Made by a program: the position numbers and the translations under genes. A stretch of DNA of 64,000 bases. Origin: Ectobius pallidus. Taxonomy: Eukaryota > Arthropoda > Insecta > Blattodea > Ectobiidae. Numbering within the stretch: the stretch's first letter is position 1; each line of letters begins with the position of its first letter. Of the stretch, positions 12,816-23,198 are shown piece by piece. The notes beneath the pieces were generated by a model. It did not search any database and was not told where the DNA came from. It was given only the letters and a program-made list of their open reading frames with translations. The stretch is taken from contig CAXKWD010000002.1 of NCBI GenBank assembly GCA_964059195.1, positions 49,316,923-49,380,922 on the forward strand, given 5' to 3'.

Positions 12816-13094
12816 CTGAAAAAGAAAGAAACACAATTAACATCTAGTTGCTTCATGAGTTACATAGCAGTGAAGGATTTTAATTTCCTAGTCTTTAACA
12901 CGAGCATCTTTCGTTTGCAGTTGCGGTAGACATCTTCAGGATCTCATAATTCTTTCCTCTTGATTGGCTGCTCGCTGTCATTTGACTTTTCACCATATGA
13001 GCTTCACTATAAAGGTCTTTTCACATTTCCATGCGTCAATCGTTTCCTCCACGTACTGTATTCTACACAGCACTTACCCAAGTTTAGTTATCAT

Positions 13095-13743
13095 TAGGGT
13101 AAGGCATTTAATTACCATAAAATAGTGAAAAAATGTAAAATAAAAATGCATTTATGACCTAAAAATAGTGAAAAATGACACAAAATTTAAAAAAAATGAC
13201 CAATAAAATTTTGACTATTATGTTTAGTTTTTTTAAAGTAATGATTTGCTAAAAGCAATTTAACGGATGACAGTGCGTTATAGGCTATATGAATTTACAA
13301 TATAAAACACACTTATTTTATTGCTAAAAAGTAAGTAAATGTATACTACTTGGACGCCTTTAGCGAAAAGTTTGCAATAAACCTGAATAAAATTAACTAT
13401 AATTAACTTGGCGGATATTCTTAAATAAAAACGTTTGTCTGTTGTCTGAAAGTAACGATTTGTAATGAAAAAGCTCCTCTCTACCTACACTGAAACATGA
13501 TCTAAATGCCGAAAAAGACGTAAAATGCAGAAAATTACCTAAAAATGCAGAACATAGCCTAAAAATTACCAAAAAATGACATATCTCTTGAAAATGACGA
13601 AAAGTGCAAAATAAAGCAAAAAAATGCAAAAACAAATTACCCTTCTTTAATCAGTTATTCCATGATACACATTTATATATATATTGGAGCTATCTTTTAA
13701 CCTTCATATAAAAAAGATGCAAAATCATCAAATGCCTTGCCCA
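13095..13743 (-). mobile_element. hAT element remnant, sister of 42285-43017
   Basis: The ends TAGGGTAAGGCATTT and AAATGCCTTGCCCA are flanked by imperfect 8-bp repeats (gttatcat, ttgatcat). A remnant of the transposase tail lies on the minus strand near 13393-13500 (GREELFHYKSLLSDNRQTFL). Confidence 0.78.
13393..13500 (-). pseudogene. hAT transposase tail remnant
   Basis: The minus strand reads a degenerate VERSFS block (SVGREELFHYKSLLSDNRQT) and ends in a stop after FKNIRQVNYS. It corresponds to 42528-42632 in the sister element. The preceding Phe-rich open frame is repeat sequence, not protein. Confidence 0.6.
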
Positions 13744-14211
13744 TTGATCATTACGGACACGTATCGTACCATTTATGCCATTCATTTACATTCATAAATT
13801 TAATTAATGAACACTCCACAGATTCTCTTTTTGTTGTGTCACCAGAACTTTTTGTACATACTCTCGAATTGGTCTCTCAGTCAATGACAGAATTATCAAT
13901 TACATAAACAAATAGGTAAATAAAAATAAGTAAATAGATAAATATAAATGGATAAATAGGCGTATAAATAAATGGTAAGAAGACGAATACCCTAAATTAA
14001 TAAAACATAAAAAACAGAATGTATATAGGCCTATACAGAAACCGAAGGCAAATGCTAATAAGTAATCTTAAGTACAGGATGTATACCTACGTATACCCTC
14101 GACTGCACCACTGATTGTAGGCCTAATATGAATGTGACCATCATTAGCTTGTATCACATTATAATAACTTGACTATATAGGCTAGAAATTTTGGAAGTGA
14201 TAAGTGATAAC

Positions 14212-14834
14212 TAGGGTTCGGATGTTTATGACCTAAAAAGTGGAAAATATGACTGCAAACATGACCATAAAAGTGACTAAATATGACCAAAAATCCTAAA
14301 TAGGACCTCATAAAAGAACGTATTTTTTTAAAAATAAGTGTTCCAATTTAAAACATTGAATGACACTAAATTATTACATCACATTAATTCAATCAGATAA
14401 TCACTTTTAAAGAGTTGACAGGTGATTTACAGTTTTACTTGTAAAGAACTTCTAATCTGTTAATGTTTCCATATACCACTGCAAATGTGAACTTAAAATC
14501 TTTTAAGAACATGTCTATTGGAAATTGTTAATAACAACTTGCTATTAATTGTTATTGTTCCTTCACATTTTAGTTATAGTAAAACCAAAATATTCGTCGA
14601 TAACTTAGCGCACATACTGCATAATTGTGCTCTTTTACCGAATTTATAACTAAAATATGACGTTAATTTACAAATATGATCAAGAGCAAGAAAATGGCCG
14701 AAATATGACTTTATACGCAAAATAAAAACGATCCGGATAGGATAACAAGATGTGCAATTCATGTTTAATTGGTGTTTGCGGCGAGAATGTAGGTCAGCAT
14801 AAAACTATAACATGTCATAAACATTCGAATCCTA
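14212..14834. mobile_element. hAT-type MITE abutting the CCHamide splice donor
   Basis: The ends TAGGGTTCGGATGTTTATGAC and CATAAACATTCGAATCCTA are flanked by a perfect 8-bp duplication GTGATAAC (14204-14211, 14835-14842). On the gene strand the right-hand duplication is intron position +5 to +12 after exon 14847-15015. The same family occurs at 31037-31690. Confidence 0.88.
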
Positions 14835-14846
14835 GTGATAACTCAC

Positions 14847-15015
14847 CATAATTTTAAAGACTCGTAGTTTCTTAGGCACACTCCTCTCAGGCTGATCGTC
14901 CGCCATGATCACCACCTCTGCGTCTTGGCTTTCCTCTCCGGCGAACTCTCCGCTCTCTGGTAATAGAATTCCTGCCTGCGCCTCCTCAGATCCATCAAGA
15001 TGCAGTCCTCTCGAC
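14847..15015 (-). CDS. CCHa1: CCHamide-1 precursor exon: acidic C-terminal spacer
   Basis: The acceptor is tacttcgcag and the donor ATG/GTGAGT. Only the frame with one leading base is open through all 169 bases; that G completes the Arg codon started in the previous exon. It encodes 56 residues, rich in Glu, Asp, Ala and Gly, with a dibasic-like PKKLR near the end, finishing FKIM in phase 0. GC-rich codons and both splice sites support a real exon; the link to CCHamide-1 rests on phase and strand. A hAT MITE lies at once downstream: its 8-bp target duplication occupies intron positions +5 to +12. If the donor were skipped, translation would stop after VSYH, the TAG being formed at the duplication/element junction. 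Confidence 0.75.
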
Positions 15016-15290
15016 CTGCGAAGTATGCAAGCCTATATTAAACGATTTCATTGGGTTTATTTAGTTTGTTTTATTTTCTCGCTTATAAACAGTAGGCCTA
15101 TAGAGAAAGTATTGTAATGATAAAAACTTTGAAATCGAGATAATACAGTAGAGTCGCGATAAACCTAGCTTCGATAATCCGAGATCCCGTGCAATCCGAG
15201 ATAAAAAAACAGGAAATTTAAAAATATCAATATGTGTATATATATATAAATAAATAAAGAAAGAAAAAAAAAACACACACACAAATTTAT

Positions 15291-15512
15291 TCAAAGCCTT
15301 TCGAGCACCTATTGTAAACTGTTAATAAACTTTTGTTTTCTTTTGTCTTTACTTGTCTTTTCAGTTTCCTGTGGTTCATACTGCTTTACAAGTTGGCGCT
15401 TTAATGCGTCATTACCGCACACACATTCCTATACGAAATATGCTTATTTAGGTCCCCTCTACCTACCTTTACAATTTTGACATATAGTTTAGGACCACCC
15501 CACTGATTATGG
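15291..15512 (+). mobile_element. Half of a mariner-type MITE (family of 52771-53191)
   Basis: From aaagcctttcgagcacctat to atagtttaggaccacccc it matches the right half of the 52.8-kb copy with about 90% identity by eye. The left half is missing; an AC/AAAC-rich low-complexity stretch lies at the break. Confidence 0.7.
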
Positions 15513-15958
15513 GAAAAAGGAGATATAAACTTAATGTGTATTTATATTTATTTAGGCCTATATGGTGAAGTATTTGAAATCTCTTGTAACAATAAACACA
15601 ATATTAATTACACGATATTATCATGGTATTGAGGTTAATTTAAAAAATGAAAAAGCTGATTTTAACGAACTGTGTTGGTCGCTAGAAAATCGATGATTTC
15701 GCCATCGGATATCTCAACCTCTCCTAGGTGGCGTTGACTGTCTCGTTTATAACGACTTAAATAGCGTGATGTTTTACTAAATGTTGAGGTTTCATTTATT
15801 CACTACATACTTAATTATATAAGTAGGAATATTCGCTAAATTGTCACAATAAATGTGACTCGAGGTCCGGATCTTCTCAAGATAAATTCATGAGCAACTT
15901 CGTTAAACATTTATTGTGTTGAAATTTTGCAAGAACATAATTTTTCATAAGTCATAGG

Positions 15959-16705
15959 TAGAGATACCTAGTTTTCGCGAATGACGGATTCGCGAATCGT
16001 TATTACTAAGCAATAATTAGTAATAAGCAATAATCTTGTGTTTCAAACACTCCTATGTGGAATTATTGTAGGTTTTTAACCGCGAAAAAACGCGAAATTT
16101 TGTGTTTATGCGAAATTGTCGTTTTTTTTGCGCGAAATACCTCTTTTTTTTAACGATTTTTTTTGCTTTCAAGGGAAATCTCGGGTTTCAGAAGAAATAA
16201 CTAAATAATTTGTGCTCATTAATACAACAAAAAATTCAATAATCAATGTTAATAACAGTTCTTAGACATCTTAGGCCTATGTTCTGAATATAAAAGCATT
16301 TTTATTCCGGTGAATAATGTAGATGCTGAGAGAGCTTTCTCAGGATATTCAGACATTCTAACCGATAAGAGGACAAGACTTTTTCCTCAAAATGTGGATA
16401 CTGCTTTAATTTTGTACTTTGGGGATGGGTGCAATTTAGAATAAAATAGGCCTATAGAAATACTCTAAACTTTATTTTTGTGGGTAATGGTGCACATTTT
16501 CCATTCAGGGTTTCTTGATCATGCTCATGTGCAGAAATACACAATTATTTGAAATTATTTGCACCACAAAGGCTAAAAATGTATTTAGTTTTTATGCGAA
16601 ATAACACCGAAATTTAGTTTTTTTTGTGTGCGAAATGACACCGTAATTGACCCAATTTTTATACCGAAATTTAACATTTTTATTCACCGCAAAAGAGCAT
16701 CTCTA
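15959..16705 (+). mobile_element. hAT element remnant with transposase tail
   Basis: The ends TAGAGATACC and GCATCTCTA are flanked by a perfect 8-bp duplication GTCATAGG (15951-15958, 16706-16713). Subterminal gcgaaat words recur at both sides. It lies in the 7.9-kb CCHamide intron. Confidence 0.88.
16286..16444 (+). pseudogene. hAT transposase C-terminal dimerisation region
   Basis: A 52-codon open stretch, without a start, reads FIPVNNVDAERAFSGYSDIL then TDKRTRLFPQNVDTALILYF before TAA. VDAERAFS...L..KRT.L...N...AL is the classic hAT C-terminal signature. The upstream coding part is lost. Confidence 0.82.
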
Positions 16706-16713
16706 GTCATAGG

Positions 16714-17426
16714 CTGTTTTTCTAAGCAATTTTTATATATTCTGATTTTTAGACTGGAATAAAGCGTATTTATTTGTACTTCCTGTGCTTTATATAAATT
16801 ACACACACCATTCAGCACTGCTGTACAAACGATTCTGAACAAGAACTCTTCTTAATTAACATGCAACCGATTTAACGAAACCGTTACATAGAGGCATATA
16901 TACAGTTCATAATCCCACAAATAGCGATCCTTTCTTTGCAAATGGATAACTGTTTAATAAAAAAAAAAAATGACCAAGCAACAAACTCGAGAATCATTAA
17001 GATTGTATTTATAAAGATATATCATATTTAATTCAAAGTTATGTCAAGTAAATTTTTCTATACAGTATTTATTTGAAAAACCACGAATAATGATATTAAA
17101 TTACTCCGGTGTTACACGTGCGACTTAAACGTGCAATGGTACAATCCTACATAGTTATCTTTAAGCTATATTGTTCTGTTCATATCTGTTTTCTTCTGCT
17201 GTTTCCTAACGCTATCTTAAGCATTTGTATTTTACGACGCCTCGAGGATAAAAGTAGGAAGTCCCAGAGGTCTCAGCCAAATAATCCACTTTTATAGTTT
17301 TCCTGGTAAAACGAAATTGTTCTATCAGGTAATACAGGTCTTCTTTGAAACCCGTAAACAGAGGGTTGTAAAATTACTGCCATTTCTTTTCTTAATACGG
17401 GAAATTCGCTATCACTGTTGTAAAAT
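16714..17426 (-). other. 7.9-kb CCHamide intron segment, nothing recognised
   Basis: AT-rich sequence, including an A-run (16961-16970). No element ends or coding signal were identified. Confidence 0.4.
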
Positions 17427-17506
17427 CAATGTTTACAACTGCAAACAAACATGACATTAGATTTTGAAATGAGAAAATGTAAGTTGAAGTTACACAGAAA
17501 CAAGCT
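17427..17506. repeat. Outer inverted arm (left) flanking the Tc1/mariner element
   Basis: About 80 bases (tttacaactgcaaacaaaca onward) are inverted with about 15% mismatch at 18684-18757. They lie outside the TA-bounded transposon ends, so the inversion extends beyond the element. Confidence 0.75.
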
Positions 17507-17554
17507 GTTTTAAATCATTACAACCCACAACCCATATGGACATCATAATATATA

Positions 17555-18632
17555 CAGTCTGTCCCACGCAAGAGTTGGCCAATGACGCGGGTTCCTGCGG
17601 CGCGGCGGGCACAGCTCCAACTCCCGAGCGATCGGGTGAAATATCTACGCTAATGAAGCCGCGATCGGTGTTATGATTCAGGTTCTCACATTTACAGTTA
17701 AAATTACAATGAAAATAAACACGTACCTCATCACAAGAGTTGTTGGAAATGTTCTCCTCTCGCATCCACACAACACTGACACCATTTTAGGAAATTTTAT
17801 TTCACGCGCATAAGTTCAGCTTCCGAGACAGAGTTCATTTCTCTTGTGATAGGCCTTCTAACAGTATGTGAATATTATTTATGGAGAAACTTGAAAAATA
17901 AAGTGTATAGGTCAACTTCCCGTACATTACAAAGGAAACGGCTGAAATATCTACGCTAATAAAGCCCGCTGTTGGTGTAATGGTTCAGGTTCTCACAAAG
18001 AAAAACATGTGATTTATCTGGCAATACTGGACGTGTGTCGTTGAACTGCCACGACCTTGACTGTGTCAACAAACCAGGTCAGTATTCCTTCTGCTTGTGT
18101 CAGTGTAGATTTGTTGTTACAATGCCACGACATAGGCCTACGTATACAATAGAACAGAGGATATTTATGTACGATTCGTATGTGATTACATCATCTTGCA
18201 AGGCCGCAAGACGTCGGTTTTTAGAAAAAGTCCCAGGTGTACGTCCTCCAAGCAGAGAAGCCGTGCGAAAACTTGTAAGTAAACTTCGGGAAACGGGTTC
18301 GATTCTCGATAGGAAACGAGAGACCAAGCGGCGCGTACTTACTGAAGAGAAATTAATTCTATCTCGGAAGCTGAACTAATGCGCGTGAAAGAAAATTTCT
18401 TAAAAAGGTTCCATTGTTGTGTGGATGCAAGAGGAGAACATCTCAAACATCTCTTGTGATGAGGTACGTGGTTATTTTCATTGTAATTCCAACTGTAAAT
18501 GTGAGAACCTGAACCATAACGCCATTAGCGGCTTTATTAGCGTAAATATTTCACCCGCTCGCTCGGGAGTTGGAGCTGTGCCCGCCACGCCGCAGGAACC
18601 CGCGTCATTGGCCAACTCTTGCGTGGGACACA

Positions 18633-18635
<3 letters not shown>
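17555..18635 (+). mobile_element. Tc1/mariner element with long palindromic ends, internally rearranged
   Basis: The ends CAGTCTGTCCCACGC and GCGTGGGACACACTG are flanked by TA. About 200 bases at each end are inverted copies of each other and include the transposase C-terminal coding part (VDA..EH..HLL). A second, older-looking left-end piece (gaaatatctacgctaataaa) sits internally at 17945-18000 before the transposase start. So the original left end was apparently replaced by an inverted right end. Confidence 0.85.
18122..18379 (+). pseudogene. Tc1/mariner transposase N-terminal HTH, truncated
   Basis: An 85-codon stretch from ATG reads MPRHRPTYTIEQRIFMYDSY and continues with VPGVRPPSREAVRKLVSKLR. 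This is an N-terminal DNA-binding helix-turn-helix region common in insect mariner-like transposases (DUF4817-like). The frame is cut short by a deletion that joins it to the C-terminal coding remnant at about 18360 (SEAELMRVKENF in another frame). The catalytic DDE/D core is missing. Confidence 0.7.
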
Positions 18636-18670
<35 letters not shown>

Positions 18671-18683
18671 GCTACAAATAATT

Positions 18684-18757
18684 TGTTTCTGTAAAACTTC
18701 AACTTACATTTTCTCATTGTAAAATCTAATGGCATGTTTGTTTGCAGTGGTAAACAT
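18684..18757. repeat. Outer inverted arm (right) flanking the Tc1/mariner element
   Basis: This is the inverse of 17427-17506. A TA microsatellite (18636-18667) separates it from the element end. Confidence 0.75.
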
Positions 18758-18759
18758 AA

Positions 18760-19640
18760 TTAATTATATATATAAGTACATATATGTACATAAATATATG
18801 ATAAGCCTATATATAAATATATTTATATCTATATATTAAATTCATTTATAAGCCTCTGTACGTCTCTTGGGCAATTTAAAATTCATGACCGAATTGTCAT
18901 AAATTTATCCAAAAAGGCTACTTAAACACCAATTTAAGGCCGGTAAGTGAGGACTGCTCATTGAATTCTTATTATTGTTTGGAGCATATGTGCTGATCTA
19001 GAAAATGCGTTTTGTCATGTGATATGCTGGATAGGCCTATCCATCTAAAATTAGGTGAAAACGGTATAAACTTCCTCTGTTTCTGTGCGATTGTACGTAA
19101 AAAATGTAGACATTTTATTGTTTTGACACTTGTGGGATGTCCGAAGCCCCGAAGCATCATTACAGAACTATTTTCTGTTAGGACTATATTATACTTTTTC
19201 AAGCTGTCATGAACCGAGATTTCATCGAACTAGACAGGGAAAGAATTTACCTTATTCCGATAGTATTTATCTTTACAAGAGTGTCTTTTTATCAGCTTTT
19301 GTGAATACCTATACTTATTAATTACATTCTTAAGTCTTTTTTCCGTACTAATGTTTGATTCAACTAGAAGAATATGATTTAGTTTTTAAATGTAATGTAA
19401 ACAAAATATGCTATACCAACAAAATGCAAAATCTTTCATGCTGTAGTTTTGTGTGTACTGTGACTGAGTAGTCTCACTATGCACCGGAAACTCCCTTTGA
19501 AAATAATCATACCAACATACGAATCTAGGGATTCTAGAGATTCCAGTTTTAATACGAATCTAGCTAAACTTGAGCTTGCAGGAATTGCTAGTGTATTATA
19601 AATTGCGAAAGTGTTGCACAAACTTTCTTACATATACTAC
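18760..19640 (-). other. Intron segment, TA-rich then featureless
   Basis: TA-rich satellite-like text runs to about 18850. Several overlapping frames of 60-76 codons lie on both strands at 18970-19320, with no recognisable motifs. Confidence 0.4.
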
Positions 19641-19689
19641 TTTGTCGGAATATCTAGACTAGACTAGACTAGACTAGAATAGAATGGTA

Positions 19690-20040
19690 CTAAAATTCTT
19701 GTTTAATTTGCGAACCGTTCCGGGTTCAAATCCTAGTAAGGACTTCCAACTTTCATGATACTTATGCCAGAACCAATGGTTCATGGCTTTTTCCTGCAAT
19801 GCAGCATTTGACGTGTGACTCCTATACGTTTTAAAACACTCTTGAAACTTTTTAAGGTCCTCATTTAGTTCAACGCTAGCGTTCGTTCTTCAGTGTAAGT
19901 GCTTCCGGTTCCAAATGCTGTTGGGGACTTGTAAATTTTAAGGAGCTCATGATGGAACTAAGGGTTCATATTTTGACGCTTGTTGCTGCAAAGCAGCTCG
20001 TGGCTCTTACCCTCGACTGTCTTGTAGCTACAATCCACTC
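19690..20040 (+). repeat. Two diverged SINE-like units in tandem
   Basis: The first unit (about 19715-19830) starts with a box-B-like gggttcaaatcct. The second (about 19890-20035) starts with gcttccggttccaaatgctg. Both then share ggacttc/ttg, a gggttcat/ggttcat word, tgctgcaaagcag-like text and gtggctcttacc-like text. A short GACTA microsatellite precedes them (19649-19675). Confidence 0.45.
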
Positions 20041-20399
20041 TTAATAATTTCTTTATTGCAACCAAATGATCATGTTATGATCAATCGAGCTACGGTGGAA
20101 TGCTATGGCAGGGGAAATGGTAGCACATCGAGAAAACCTGCCCCGAACCAATTTTGTAATGGGTAAGGTGGTACAATTACAAACAAGAACTTATTTTCTT
20201 ATTTTATGAACAAAATAAACAGAAGAAAAAACTTTTTGTATTGTAATGACAAAGTTGGTAACCTAGTTGACCCTTCAGAAAAATATGAAAGACACACAGC
20301 TGTTAATTTGGCCATAGCAATCAATGTTTAATTTTCAAAAAATCGTTCGAAATTGTACCGCATAGGTATAATTCTGAACACCAGTAGGTACAATTTCGA

Positions 20400-20594
20400 T
20401 CAGTGGCATTTTCCACAAACAAACTGCTTTTTTCCTTCGGTTCCTACGCACAATTCACGATACCACGTTTTACATGACTGGCATCGTATCCAGTCGCCTT
20501 TCTTCATGGACTGAGCACTGTTGTAGTTCAACAAACAAAAACCACACCCGTCTTCTTTTGTTGGAGCTTGGATTTCCATTTTCTTTCGCGGCAT
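20400..20594 (-). pseudogene. Zinc-ribbon tail of a pogo/Tigger-like transposase
   Basis: A 64-codon frame contains CGFCLLNY, then GDWIRCQSCKTWYRELC and FVCGKC at the end. This cysteine layout with W(I)RC..C..WY.E.C is typical of the C-terminal finger of pogo/Jerky-type transposases and related insect proteins. No DDE domain or TIRs were found nearby. A splice-acceptor-like tttag just precedes the ATG. A host PHD-like protein is the alternative. Confidence 0.55.
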
Positions 20595-20729
20595 CTAAAT
20601 ATTAAACAGAAAATAAAAAATAACTCCACTAATAGTTTAAATTGGCATAATTCGCATATATGACTATCATACCATGACTCGTATGTTAGATTTTACTAAC
20701 GTACTTTTTCTCTTTTATAGCTACAACTC

Positions 20730-20985
20730 AAACCTGAGGATTCCAGGAGCATTAGGCTCCCAGATTTTAGATATTCGGTACGGGAAGATGGTAAGGTTGT
20801 CAGCCTTACGCACCGGCCGCCTTTACCCCAAGGATTGCTCCTGATACTCATTTCTGTTAGAGGCTGAGTCGACCATAGTGGGCCATAGTACTACCAGAAG
20901 GAGACCAATTGAAAAACTCCAGCGACCTCATCGGGGAACCTTCTGGTTTGTAGCACAGTTCCTCAACCACTACGTTACAGCGTAC
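20730..20985 (+). repeat. SINE-like dispersed repeat, relative of the 48.7-kb copy
   Basis: It contains cctttaccccaaggattgct, then ttgttagagg-like and ggctgagtcgac words, accagaagg and gacctcatcggggaa. The same order occurs at 49000-49160, where the middle block is amplified in tandem. Confidence 0.55.
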
Positions 20986-21309
20986 CCCATTAAAAGAATA
21001 CCGTGTTTAAATATTATAATAGTATGTTTAGTAAGCAATTCATAAATACCCATCGCAAATTATAAATCACAATTTCTATCACCGAGTGGGTTTAACAAAA
21101 TACTAGGCCTAATACTAAAAGCCGTTTGGATTCATTTTTGGGAAATTTAAACACTTGGACAGGCTCTCCATTAGCAATATTATTGCTATAGTACAGCCAT
21201 GAACGCATCACTTATTAGGCATTTTTTATTTCTGTATGAAAAGAGAATTTTCATCCAGTATAGTGATGATTTTCTATTTTAAAAGTATGTGAAACCTATT
21301 CATTAGTCG

Positions 21310-21486
21310 TTCCTCCGGTACCGGTCAACCGATTTGGTCCAAAATCAATAGGCTTCTTCCCATGGACGTTATACATGCGTATACTAAGTTTCATGACAAT
21401 CTTATAAAGCGTATTCGAATTATCGCGCGTACAGGTACACGGACAGACGGACACCACACAATCTCATAAAGTACTATTCTGGCACT
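21310..21486 (-). repeat. Truncated T150-family copy, one monomer
   Basis: This copy reads, on the minus strand, from the agtgccag end through GGACAGAC-type words into one monomer ending at the ccggtaccgg box. It matches the terminal monomer at 46508-46718. Confidence 0.7.
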
Positions 21487-22930
21487 ACCACTCTGCAAAC
21501 GTTTCGTTTTGTTGTGCGTGATAGTCTAAACACACGCGGCAGGCGTTTCATTTCATTTCCTTGGCTTGATGGTTATTCAGTGACAGGAGAAGCCAGTGAC
21601 TAGGGTTATAAAATACCGTTTTAAATATGGTTGTATAAATTGCTGCAATCAACATTAATACTGAATGCTCCTAAGTACAATGGGGTGTAAGGAAATTTTC
21701 CGTTGCTTCTGGTTTGTTCTAGGGGCTTTCTTTAATTACAATTGGCATTGAATCTTCTTATCATTTCTGTATTACACCAGAAATGGGTGAGCCAATCTCC
21801 TATTGGCCTGAGCCCGCCCATATCCATTCGCCTATGAACAACACTCAGGTCTAGATGAGCGGCGAAACATTTAGTTTAAGTGGCTGGAATCTAGATCAGC
21901 TCCTGGGTGATAATTTTAATCGCTTTAACAGTTCAAAAGTAAAACATAGGGCAGGGTATAGGCCTAAACCGAAATAACACAAGCTTGTAACTTTCCAATA
22001 GCTATAAACCTTAGCCAAATATTGTTTTGTAAGATACTATTAGAAGTCGTGAATTTTTCTTTTGACAATAACCTAAATTTTTTCCTGGGACCAGATGCCT
22101 AACAGAAGACATCATTGGTTAGCTTCGCTGGACAACTATTTTATTCCTGTGGGCCACTGGGCTAAAGCTGTACCCTTTCATGGTTTCGACTTAAAAGGGG
22201 CTACACGTTTTATTCAATGATCTTCCCGGAATTTACGTTATCCAGTCCAGTTTGTCCTCCTTTTCCTGTGTGGATACGCATAACGGTGCCAACTAAGCAT
22301 GTGGTAGGGAGGACAAATGATAGAATAGGGCCCCTTTTCAGGGGGGAAGAAGGTCCTGGTTCGGACCGAGGCCATACCTCTGGAACGGTGATGGAGCATC
22401 AGGAGTAGTTTCAACTACTTTACAGTTTAAGGAGTCGCGCTATTGGAATGCATAACTCTACTTTTAACAGATAATATAAATGCATTTTAACAACATATTC
22501 TGATAATTATTGTGAATTTTCCTAGCAATTTTAATTGGTCCGCAAGGAAAATTGAACAGGTATTTAAGTCCGGTTTGCAGCCAAAATTGGACCATGGAAG
22601 ATATATCTGATGCATTTATTAGTAGACAAAATCACGAAGGAACAGTAACCTGTGCCCCTCAACAAGCAATACGCAGAAATAGTATCCCTATTTTTGTAAC
22701 TCAGCGCCAGCAACGCGGACTGGATTACGCGAAGCCAGTCGACTGCTAATTCCTGCGCTTTTACGGTGAGGAAATCATATTCATTGCTGGACAGAGCTAC
22801 CATCTCTATTGGCTGATGGCTCAGATGTATAATTGCTGGAGTATTGCTGAATTCTGAAACAAACTAGACCTGCCATTGCTGCCTCAGCGCTGGGAATAGG
22901 AATACGTTCACTCTGAATGTTTACGCTCAC
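21487..22930 (-). other. Intron segment just downstream of the CCHamide middle exon
   Basis: It contains the dispersed repeat at 22255 and two opposing short frames (22552-22803) without motifs. The donor of exon 22931-23198 is at its right edge. Nothing else recognised. Confidence 0.4.
22255..22410 (+). repeat. Dispersed repeat fragment related to 30285-30450
   Basis: It shares the ccttttcagggg and gaccgaggcca core with the copy at 30.3 kb. The family is unknown; it lies in the 7.9-kb CCHamide intron close to the middle exon. Confidence 0.5.
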
Positions 22931-23198
22931 CTAGATAAATCAGCTTCATTTTCCCTCAGTTCTTCGTCCTCTAGCACATTGTTGTACCTCCTGTCGTTGG
23001 TGGTAGTCGTGCTGCGTGCGGAGATGATGCGTTGCCATAATTTGCTCCGCGTGGCGGGGTCCGCCTGTTGAAGCAGTTTGGACAAGAACCACCGGGTGTC
23101 TTGCCCATCGCTTCCAGTGTTGCTGCTGCCTCCCTGTGGCACGGGCACCTCTTCCGGTTCTGGGGGCGACGAATTCCCTCCATTTCTTTTCCCATGGG
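22931..23198 (-). CDS. CCHa1: CCHamide-1 precursor exon: peptide C-terminus, amidation/cleavage site and spacer
   Basis: The acceptor is aatttgcag and the donor TCTAG/GTGAGC. The exon is 268 bases: CC, 88 full codons, then AG. The first codons read H-G-K-R. With the split Ala this completes the mature peptide ending Ala-His, then Gly for amidation and Lys-Arg for prohormone convertase. The rest is a hydrophilic spacer rich in Pro, Glu, Ser and Gly, then a more ordered basic-hydrophobic stretch (WFLSKLLQQADPATRSKLWQ), four threonines, and an acidic tail (LEDEELRENEADLS). No further dibasic pair flanks an obvious second bioactive peptide, as expected for a single-peptide CCHamide precursor. GC content is clearly above that of the flanking introns. 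Confidence 0.88.

Noticed and set aside
18419..18694. 91-codon frame starting MWMQEENISNISCDEV (and its like at 58792)
   Set aside because: It reads the terminal inverted repeat of the Tc1/mariner family in a non-coding frame and runs into a TA microsatellite.
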